From: Planctomycetales bacterium
GTDB lineage: Bacteria > Planctomycetota > Planctomycetia > Pirellulales > Pirellulaceae
Assembly (NCBI GenBank): GCA_020426845.1
Contig: JAGQPF010000147.1
Coordinates: 1 to 37,143 of the forward strand
Reading direction: 5' to 3'
Length of the DNA: 37,143 nucleotides
Shown: one piece after another, positions 27,501 to 33,518 of the stretch
How the letters are laid out: the number at the start of each line of letters is the position of its first letter
How positions within the stretch are numbered: the stretch's first letter is position 1
Translations under genes and position numbers: made by a program
Notes under the pieces: model-generated
The model's input: the letters and a program-made list of their open reading frames with translations, nothing else
Databases searched by the model: none
Told to the model about the DNA's origin: nothing

Positions 27501-28616
27501 ACCGCCCCGGCGAGCGGAGAGGCAACGCCCGGTCAGCAGCGCTCCTTGGAGCGCGCTGTCGCCAGCCTCGCCGCCAGAGAGCAACAGATTCGACGCGACT
27601 TTGACATCGCCGCCGCGCTGTCGGACTTGGCTCGCGATCAACAACAAGCCAGGGACGAGATCGCCGACAAGGCGAAGCAGCTCAACGAACTCTCACAGCG
27701 CGCGGCCGATGCCAAGGAAAAGGGCGAAGCGGATCCGCACCTCGCCGATCGGCGCGAGGCGGCGCGCTCGCTCGAAGAAGCGACTCGACAATTCGCTGCC
27801 GCTGCCCAAGCCACGGGTCAAGGCGCCGTTCAGATCTCGGGACAAGCTGAGGTGGTCAACGAACCGATCCGACGCGGTTTGGAGAAAGCGTCCGAGTTGC
27901 CGCAAAACGAGCCGCTGCGTCCAGAAGGCAAGATGCAGCCCGCGCCGAACCAAGAGGGCGCCGATGCACAGCAAGCCGCCGCGGCCAAGGGCGACGCCAA
28001 CTCCAATGCCCAAACGGCCGAAGCCGCTCCCGCCAACTCGAACCCGCCCGGTGAGAACGGCCAAGAAGCATCGACGGAAGAAGGAGGCCAGGCCTCCGAG
28101 GCGGGTCCTGGTGAGCCGGGTCAGAGCGAGAATCAGGCGGAAGGCCAAAGCGGCGCCGGCCAGGGCCAGCAGTCCGGTGAGGCGCAAAATCAAGTCGGCT
28201 CCGGACCGCAAGAACTGGGAACGAGCTTGGTGCCGCCCTCGGCGCAAGCGACGGCCAATCAAATCGCAGGCAACCAAGCGCTGCAACAGGCCAAGGAGGC
28301 GTTGGAGTCGCAACCTCCCGGCGAGGGCACGGCGGCCGACGGCAGCACATCGTCCCCCGGCGCCGAGACCCGCTCCAGCGAGTCTTCGCCCGACAAGAAT
28401 GACGAACAGCCCGCCGCCGACTCGGCAGTCGGCTCGGAACGCGCCACCGCCACCGACAACGAAGACCGCAACATCGAGATGCGGCAGGTGGAGGGAGAGC
28501 CATGGTTCGCCAAACTGCCGCCCGCCCTGCAACAAGCGATCCGCGCTCGGGCCCGACAATCGGCGCCTCGCGGTTATGAGGAGCGGCTGCGTCGTTACTT
28601 CGAACGCGGCCAATGA
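24516..28616 (+). CDS. Giant exported Ala/Gln/Glu-rich coiled-coil protein
   Basis: A 1366-residue protein of unknown function. A basic N-terminus and hydrophobic segment (about 9-30) form a signal peptide or anchor. Residues about 35-430 are helical with regular heptads. About 430-1000 are very rich in Ala, Gln, Glu, Lys and Arg and look like a long coiled coil. About 1000-1300 include Gly/Pro/Gln/Ser-rich disordered stretches. The last 40 residues (GEPWFAKLPPALQQAIRARA...PRGYEERLRRYFERGQ) are compact, non-repetitive and look conserved, perhaps a docking tail. The only cysteine I see is in the signal segment. It overlaps the previous gene by four bases and is followed by moxR after 46 bp. 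Long frames on the other strand and in another forward frame come from its codon composition. Confidence 0.8.
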   Translation: MTFRRRRNPLLIPVAVPVCALLLFAVGAGALSGQDLRSKEQAQEKARAMAAQLVTGVLDIQLRQLEENGLQQAEIYRDIRAMRENLDALVDGEMQEIVGLLVTAQEGTVDQRRETFQQVRPAIREVVVRLLAERQRLQKRLKTARLAAEVQRLLERQSNVYEDTGASMELPTGVRDRRALELAEDQRDVTAVYYQMLGLLEEMRSWSGPVGVGAGRGMTLLRTANVEPELKGAATALENAGFSDALTSERKVIRALQALLEQIDAARGMVSSDRAELIRQVEQLMREQEETRAETVAADLQDSRQRDALEDRQRRVHRALGELTDMVMAVTKSDPILLEQAKQAALEGVDALFAGDADQANREQSKVVGNLAQLREELLKLAGADRAERSSDELLAEELALEKAERTLNDAAAKENAAAAALESNPAAAAAQEKAAAERLDAAEKQLDPSDVSARIQEAKTAAEQAEAALRDEETDVAERRGAVNNAKEALEAAQSQLAVRKDDVKRHRMAVEVGELARAAETLERAAAAQRRALQKLADSKEAAADNPAKLNAAELHELAEQQQQVREIAEDIAKGVRRTAPNALDELSAAQAEARRAERPLREMTDGNDKPATQDAAQQALEKSANQLEQAAAEIRKRQAETAEQLANEAGKQLSKVSPVRAAAQAQLDKTQQATSPEELLQRALNEVRRAEEKQLEAEGRQQLAAAQRRQDRIAELKQAQANAERAADDYAKGKVNSPLEASARQKQVADLAKKLADAIEQQRNDRDDNLDADLDSEAAGAEAAQLKRVARQAEEAARSALLDSPAKMKEAQTRVAQALEDATQRTASQVEATTNAEPGQPNADAQQQVADAASRAGRQVEQTPNSEPARAALAKAQQAAEGARQQLQAGDPDAAKQAQQQTKSFLADAKDALQQSLAQVRNEQRKEQADLAAESRKLAQSAAGLDPAAARALRQAAQQAQRAADGDPEEHPAAPADDASESKPGEAAEGDPTAPASGEATPGQQRSLERAVASLAAREQQIRRDFDIAAALSDLARDQQQARDEIADKAKQLNELSQRAADAKEKGEADPHLADRREAARSLEEATRQFAAAAQATGQGAVQISGQAEVVNEPIRRGLEKASELPQNEPLRPEGKMQPAPNQEGADAQQAAAAKGDANSNAQTAEAAPANSNPPGENGQEASTEEGGQASEAGPGEPGQSENQAEGQSGAGQGQQSGEAQNQVGSGPQELGTSLVPPSAQATANQIAGNQALQQAKEALESQPPGEGTAADGSTSSPGAETRSSESSPDKNDEQPAADSAVGSERATATDNEDRNIEMRQVEGEPWFAKLPPALQQAIRARARQSAPRGYEERLRRYFERGQ

Positions 28617-28662
28617 CCTCCACATATGAACGACAGCCAAACAAACGAGTCTCGAGAGCAAC

Positions 28663-29700
28663 ATGAGCAGCAGCGAACACTCCCTTCCCTCCGACGACTT
28701 GGCCGCCGTCGAAAAATGCAGCCAAGCGTATCGCGCCATGCGCGACGAACTCGGCAAAGTGATCGTGGGACAGGATACCGTCATTGAGCAGGTGCTGATC
28801 GCCATGCTGTCCTCGGGTCACGCCTTGCTTGAGGGCGTACCCGGATTGGCGAAGACCCTGTTGGTCAGCTCCTTGGCTCGCGCGTTGGACCTGTCCTTCA
28901 AACGCATTCAGTTCACTCCCGACCTGATGCCAAGCGATGTCACCGGCGCCGAAGTGATTCAAGAGGATCCCGAGACGCATCAGCGCGAGTATCGCTTTCT
29001 GCCGGGTCCGATTTTTGCGAACCTGCTGTTGGCCGACGAAATCAACCGAACACCGCCCAAAACGCAGGCCGCGATGCTCGAAGCGATGCAGGAGCGCCAA
29101 GTCAGCGCCGGCGGCAAGATGCACTCGCTGCCCGCCCCCTTCTTCGTGCTCGCCACACAAAACCCGCTGGAGCAGGAAGGCACGTACCCGCTGCCGGAAG
29201 CACAGCTGGACCGCTTTCTGCTGCACATCAAGGTCGACTATCCGACCGGCGCCGAGGAATGGGAGATCGCCCGACGCGTGACCTCAGGGCAGTCCGATGA
29301 AATTCGGTCCATCATGACCGGATCGCAAATCATTGAGATGCAAAGCCTGGTCCGCCGCGTGCCGGTGAGTGACCAGGTGTTGGGTTATGCCTGGGCGCTC
29401 GCGAGGGCGTCGCGGCCAAACACGGAGGAGGCGGCCGAGTTCGTCAACCGTTGGGTCAGCTGGGGGGCCGGGCCGCGCGGCGTGCTCACGCTGGTCACCT
29501 GCGCAAAGGCTCGCGCCGTGCTCTACGGCAAGCCGCACGCCACCGTGGAGGACGTCCGAGCGATCGCCACCTCGGCGCTGCGCCACCGCTTGGCGGCCAA
29601 CTACACGGCACAGGCCAACGGCATGGGCAGCGAGCAGCTGATCGAAATGCTGCTCGAAGAAGTGCCAGCCGACAAAAAGTACGAGCAGCCCGTTTCCTAA
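28663..29700 (+). CDS. MoxR-family AAA+ ATPase
   Basis: A 345-residue cytosolic AAA+ ATPase thought to act as a chaperone that remodels or activates VWA-containing partners. Walker A is GVPGLAKT (58-65), Walker B is LLLADEIN (121-128), and the sensor-1 region is ATQNP with Asn167. The family signature VGQD (35-38), GQFTPDLMPSDVTG-like segment (about 83-95) and GTYPLPEAQLDRF (173-185) are all present. It lies between the giant coiled-coil gene (46 bp before) and the DUF58 gene (39 bp after). In this cluster MoxR and DUF58 come last, behind the VWA genes. Confidence 0.95.
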   Translation: MSSSEHSLPSDDLAAVEKCSQAYRAMRDELGKVIVGQDTVIEQVLIAMLSSGHALLEGVPGLAKTLLVSSLARALDLSFKRIQFTPDLMPSDVTGAEVIQEDPETHQREYRFLPGPIFANLLLADEINRTPPKTQAAMLEAMQERQVSAGGKMHSLPAPFFVLATQNPLEQEGTYPLPEAQLDRFLLHIKVDYPTGAEEWEIARRVTSGQSDEIRSIMTGSQIIEMQSLVRRVPVSDQVLGYAWALARASRPNTEEAAEFVNRWVSWGAGPRGVLTLVTCAKARAVLYGKPHATVEDVRAIATSALRHRLAANYTAQANGMGSEQLIEMLLEEVPADKKYEQPVS

Positions 29701-29739
29701 TTTCAAAGGGCAGTTGGAAAACATGGAAGAGGCGCTGCG

Positions 29740-30633
29740 ATGACCACCCCCGTGCTCTCCCGCTATCTCGACCCGGCTGTGCTGAGCTACGTCGCGGAGC
29801 AGCCATTGCATCCGCAAGGGCTGGTGATCGGCAATCTCGCCGGCGCGCACAAGTCGCCCCTGTCGGGGTTTGCGGTCGAGTTCTCCGGGCACCGCGAGTA
29901 CGTGCCCGGCGACGATCCGCGGCACATCGATTGGCGAGTCTACTTCGCGCGGGAAAAGTTCTTCCTGAAGCAATACGAACTCGAGACAAACTTCGTCTGC
30001 CACCTGCTGCTGGACGTCAGCGCCTCAATGCGCTATGGCGACGGCGACGAGCAAAAGCTGCTGTTCGCCGCGCGGGCGCTAACGACACTCGGCTACTCGG
30101 TGCTCCGCCAAAACGACAAGGTCTCGTTCGCGACGTTTGACAGCCACCTACACGAGCACGTGCCGCCGAGCAACTCGATGGGACAGATTCATCGGATGAC
30201 GCGGCGACTCGACGAAACCGAGCCCGAGCACCGGACCGATGCGCCGGGCGCGATCAACGCGCTAGCGGCGCGCATCCAGCGGCGAGAGATCGTCGTCATC
30301 TTTAGCGACTTGCTGGGCGTTGACCTCGAGCAGTTGGAGGCGGCACTGCAGCGGCTGCGCTACGGCAGGCACGAGGTGGTGCTGTTCCATGTGCTCCATG
30401 CGCACGAATTACGTTTCGAGTTCGAAGGCATGGTGCGCTTTCTCGGACTGGAATCCGACGACCGGCTGTTAACTCAGACCGAAGACTTGCGTGACGCCTA
30501 CCTAAAGGTCTTTCAGCAGTTTCGCAGCCAGGTGGAAGAGATAGCGCACCGCAACACCTGCGAGTATGTGATTGCGGAGACGCGAGGCGGGCTGAGAGAT
30601 TTGTTTGTCGACTACCTTCATCGGCAGCGTTGA
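29740..30633 (+). CDS. DUF58-family VWA-like protein
   Basis: A 297-residue cytosolic-looking protein, usual partner of MoxR. The DUF58 signature SGHREYVPGDDPRHIDWR (49-66) is complete and is followed by a VWA-like fold with the MIDAS DVSASM (92-97) and VVIFSD (185-190). The N-terminus LSRYLDPAVLSYV is typical of the family. GAAGAGG lies before the ATG. It is the last gene of the cluster; hairpin-forming repeats follow after 70 bp. Expected role: link the MoxR ATPase to the membrane VWA proteins; specific function unproven. Confidence 0.93.
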   Translation: MTTPVLSRYLDPAVLSYVAEQPLHPQGLVIGNLAGAHKSPLSGFAVEFSGHREYVPGDDPRHIDWRVYFAREKFFLKQYELETNFVCHLLLDVSASMRYGDGDEQKLLFAARALTTLGYSVLRQNDKVSFATFDSHLHEHVPPSNSMGQIHRMTRRLDETEPEHRTDAPGAINALAARIQRREIVVIFSDLLGVDLEQLEAALQRLRYGRHEVVLFHVLHAHELRFEFEGMVRFLGLESDDRLLTQTEDLRDAYLKVFQQFRSQVEEIAHRNTCEYVIAETRGGLRDLFVDYLHRQR

Positions 30634-30703
30634 AACGGGACCGAGCCTCAAGATGGCTGCGGCTGGCATGAGCCCCATAAAGAGTGCGGAGCTCTCTCGA
30701 TAG

Positions 30704-30844
30704 GTGCGGTCGCCCCACCGCATCCCATCATTCAATCAGAAAACTCGACCTGGACGCGGTCGCCCCACCGCATCCGATCATTCGTTTACTCGATCATTCG
30801 AAGCGAAACCGTCCCTTGGATGCGGTCGCCCCACCGCATCATCA
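30704..30844. repeat. Three REP-like palindromes between convergent genes
   Basis: Three copies of gcggtcgccccaccgcatc at 30706-30724, 30756-30774 and 30822-30840. The third copy, from 30819, is a perfect hairpin: gatgcggt, 6-base loop, accgcatc. The first has one wobble pair and the second one mismatch in the same stem. Copies are separated by unrelated sequence, and the first two share a tail like catc(c/g)atcattc. They fill the convergent space between the DUF58 gene and the next minus-strand gene, so they could act as bidirectional terminators or as mobile REP-type elements. No T-tract follows. Confidence 0.88.
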
Positions 30845-30853
30845 GGGAGCTGC

Positions 30854-31189
30854 TTACGAGAGCATGCTCAAAGCTTCCAACGCTGCGCGAGCCTTGGCCA
30901 CACTGCCAACTTCCTCGACCAGCCGTTTGGCCGCAAGGATCGATGCCAGCGAAATGTCTTCACTTTCAAGGGCCGGCAACGAAGTCGCTCTCCGCTTATG
31001 GAGGCTCTTGATCGTGCTCACATATTGAGCCGAAACCTCAATGCCCTTTTTGTTGAGTTCGCTTGCAACTTCCTTGGGCCCGGCCCCGGGATGCTCACGC
31101 ATGTAATCCTTGATCTCTTGCGTCTTGTTCACCCCATCCTCACTCTTCGAGGCTCGAACTGAACGACGCACACTTTTCTTCTTGGCCAC
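30854..31189 (-). CDS. Small planctomycete-type KTQ protein, unknown function
   Basis: A 111-residue basic protein. The start is GTG 31189: GGAGAG sits five bases upstream and the product then begins (M)AKKKSVRRS, matching the usual start of its relatives; an ATG further up (31249) adds 20 residues that look non-conserved. The N-terminus is Lys/Arg-rich; residues 22-62 (KTQEIKDYMREHPGAGPKEVASELNKKGIEVSAQYVSTIKS) look like a winged-helix or helix-turn-helix fold; the C-terminus (81-110) is a helix ILAAKRLVEEVGSVAKARAAL. The make-up suggests DNA binding, but this is inference. It is preceded by AT-rich DNA near 31260-31300 that may hold its promoter. Confidence 0.75.
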   Translation of the reverse strand: MAKKKSVRRSVRASKSEDGVNKTQEIKDYMREHPGAGPKEVASELNKKGIEVSAQYVSTIKSLHKRRATSLPALESEDISLASILAAKRLVEEVGSVAKARAALEALSMLS

Positions 31190-31798
31190 AAATTCTCTCC
31201 ATGGTTGATGAGTCCCCTCGCCAAACCATTCACTCTTTTTGTCACTCAACTAATGCGAGTGTTGACCTAATCTATCTGTATTTGATTTTAAGGACTAGCC
31301 CGCGCGCTCCATGAATTCTTACCGTTGAACGACTGCCGGTTATGATGCGTTGCCGCCAATGGATATCAATGCACGAACTCAACACCTCCCCAAATGGTCG
31401 ATGTGATCATCCCCAACAAAGGAGAGAAACGAGCAGGCAGCACCTAGGTGTCAGTCTCAATACCGGCACGGAGCGATTGAATTGCAAGTCGCGCAAGCCC
31501 CTATCGCGGGTGGGTTAACATTCGAGCGCAATGCCACGAAACATCCCGTGCGAACGGTTTACACATGTATTGTGCGCTCAATTGCAACGCTTGCTCACAA
31601 GTGCATGCAATGAATGGTGATGAACGTCGCTGCCACGCCATTGCTCGCATCTCGCGCCAAGCAAACACCACCTCCCAACTAGGCAAACACTGCTCGCCCT
31701 GGGGGAAAGCACCCCCCGAAACGCCGTGAGTGCGTGTCCCACGACACAACAATCCGTCGCCGAAACAGCACGAAGGACGTGCGCGAAAATCGAGAGGA
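31190..31798. other. Long non-coding stretch, no gene recognised
   Basis: About 600 bp. Its first 110 bp are AT-rich compared with the rest of the window and may hold the promoter of the small KTQ protein. The remainder has short frames on both strands without recognisable protein features, and I see no tRNA-like or known riboswitch folds. It may be decayed DNA or an uncharacterised RNA region. Confidence 0.5.
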
Positions 31799-32001
31799 TT
31801 TTTAACAGGGTGTAACAACCGCCGTTGAAACACACCTATTCCGGCAATCGATTTGGCAGCTCCGCGCCATGCGAAGGCCGGTACGATTGCCAGTGGGGTG
31901 TTTTTCAACGGGCGTAACAACCACCGTTGAAACACACCTATTCCGGCAATCGATTTGGCAGCCCGCGCCATGCGAAGGCCAATACGATTGCCAGTGGGCT
32001 G
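31799..32001. repeat. 102-bp direct repeat abutting the epimerase 3' end
   Basis: Two copies (about 31799-31900 and 31901-32001) differ at roughly ten positions, including a 1-bp deletion. Each begins with a T-run then gtaacaacc, continues gttgaaacacacctattccg, and contains an inverted pair ggcaatcg/cgattgcc (31843-31850 with 31884-31891; 31945-31952 with 31985-31992). The second copy ends at the epimerase stop codon (32002). It could serve as a structured 3' end for that gene or be a remnant of a mobile repeat. Confidence 0.88.
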
Positions 32002-33072
32002 TTAGCCCTGGCTGCCGGCGGTCTGAGCCGCGGAGACAATCTCTTCCAACGTGCGTCGCAGATCGTACTGGTAGCTCCAGCCGGGATAATGCTGCTGGAA
32101 CTTGCGAGTGTCGCTGATGTACCAAATGTGGTCTCCGATGCGATTCTCGTCGGAGTACGTCACATTCATCTTGTTGCCCGTCAGTTCCTCGAGCAACGTG
32201 ATCGCCTCTTGCATCGAGCAATTGGCGTGGCGACCTCCCCCGGCGTTGTAAACCTCGCCGCATCGCGGCTCGCGGTGAAAGTGCCAAAACATCTGCACCA
32301 AATCGTGCGAATGGATGTTGTCGCGAACTTGCTTTCCCTTGTAACCCAGCACCGTGTAGGGCAAGCCGGACACGGCGCACTTGGCCAAGTAGGAGAGGAA
32401 GCCGTGCAGCTTGGCCCCGGAGTGACCGGGGCCGGTCAGGCAGCCGCCGCGGAAGCAGGCCGTCCGCATGTTGAAGTAGCGTCCGTACTCCTGCACCAGC
32501 GCGTCGGCGGCCAACTTGGAGGCCCCGAACAAGGAGTGCTTGGTGTGATCGACCGACATCTGCTCGTCGATTCCGTGCGCGAAGTACGGATGGTCCTCGG
32601 CGATCTCCCATCGCGTCTCAAGCTCCACCAGCGGCAACAAGTTGGGGTTGTCCCCATACACCTTGTTGGTGGACGTAAAGATGAAAGACGCCTGCGGACA
32701 GGAGCGTCGCGTCGCCTCCAGCAATGTCAACGTGCCGTTGGCGTTGACCGTAAAGTCCGTGTGGGGGTCCCGAGCCGCCCAGTCATGCGAGGGCTGGGCC
32801 GCCGTGTGTATCACGACGGCAATGTCCGAGCCGTGCTTGGCGAACAGGGCCTCGACGTTTTCGCGGTCGCGAATGTCGAGTGACACATGCTCGTAGTTCT
32901 CCAGTGTCGACTCGAGTTGGCGACGGCTCCAGTCGGTCGATGCCTCATCGCCGAAAAACGAGCGACGCATATCGTTGTCCACACCCACGACCCGATACCC
33001 TTGGCCATGGAAGAACCTCGACGCCTCGGCGCCAATCAATCCCGCCGATCCAGTGACAATCGCAACGCTCAT
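32002..33072 (-). CDS. NAD-dependent sugar-nucleotide epimerase/dehydratase (extended SDR), Phe in place of catalytic Tyr
   Basis: A 356-residue extended short-chain dehydrogenase resembling CDP-paratose/CDP-tyvelose 2-epimerase-like proteins. The NAD-binding loop GSAGLIG (8-14), Asp32 after beta-2 in [17 protein letters not shown] (89-98) and TSTNKVYGD (133-141) are present. The position of the usual YxxxK motif reads FGASK (Phe182, Lys186): DNA confirms a TTC codon. Start is ATG 33072; a TTG two codons upstream is less likely. Probable role in making a deoxy- or branched sugar for surface glycans. Without the Tyr the mechanism may differ, or another residue may replace it. Its stop abuts a 102-bp repeat. 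Confidence 0.83.
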   Translation of the reverse strand: MSVAIVTGSAGLIGAEASRFFHGQGYRVVGVDNDMRRSFFGDEASTDWSRRQLESTLENYEHVSLDIRDRENVEALFAKHGSDIAVVIHTAAQPSHDWAARDPHTDFTVNANGTLTLLEATRRSCPQASFIFTSTNKVYGDNPNLLPLVELETRWEIAEDHPYFAHGIDEQMSVDHTKHSLFGASKLAADALVQEYGRYFNMRTACFRGGCLTGPGHSGAKLHGFLSYLAKCAVSGLPYTVLGYKGKQVRDNIHSHDLVQMFWHFHREPRCGEVYNAGGGRHANCSMQEAITLLEELTGNKMNVTYSDENRIGDHIWYISDTRKFQQHYPGWSYQYDLRRTLEEIVSAAQTAGSQG

Positions 33073-33518
33073 CGCCAAGTACTCGCAGTGTGAGGGGCCG
33101 GGGCCGTTCAGGCCCGGTGAGGCCAGTGAGGACGCTTTAAAATAGGGAGTCAGCCGGCAAGAGCCGCCGCTCGTTCGGATGTGTCGCCGTCAGGCATCCC
33201 GGCAGTCTGGCATCCTGGCCGTGCTGCAGTCAGTCAGGCCGGCAGGCCAACGCAGGGCGCGGATGCGGCGAGCACCTCCAAACGTAGCTCAAGCCTGTGG
33301 TTTTAACCCGAGCGGCCTCCCATCTACCGGACGCCAATCGGATTCTCTCTAATGGAGGGGCGGCAAAATCGGACTTCTCGGAATTCTCGAACTTCTCGGA
33401 ATTCTCGCTGCCGTCCACAAGCCGCATTCATCTTTTTACCGCGCAATGGTGATTGGCGCCGTTGCGCAGAGTGGAGCACACGTTTCCGTTTTCTGCTGTC
33501 ACCTTGAAGGGAATCACG
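33073..33518. other. Divergent intergenic region with an 18-bp repeat
   Basis: About 446 bp between the epimerase (minus) and the M16 protease (plus). It is rich in short GC-rich repeats such as ggccggggccg near 33106 and caggc/ggcagtctggcat motifs at 33180-33250. No gene is supported. AAGGGA lies before the protease ATG. No confident -35/-10 pair was found. Confidence 0.5.
33373..33407. repeat. Tandem 18-bp repeat upstream of the M16 protease
   Basis: acttctcggaattctcg occurs twice, at 33373-33389 and 33391-33407, one base apart, giving an 18-bp period close to two helical turns. It lies about 110-145 bp before the protease ATG, a position that fits a tandem regulator-binding site, though a simple-sequence origin is equally possible. 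Confidence 0.75.

Noticed and set aside
31799..32001. Integron attC-like sites
   Set aside because: Gtaac and gttag motifs occur, but they do not fit the RYYYAAC/GTTRRRY core sites in the right arrangement, and no integrase gene is near.
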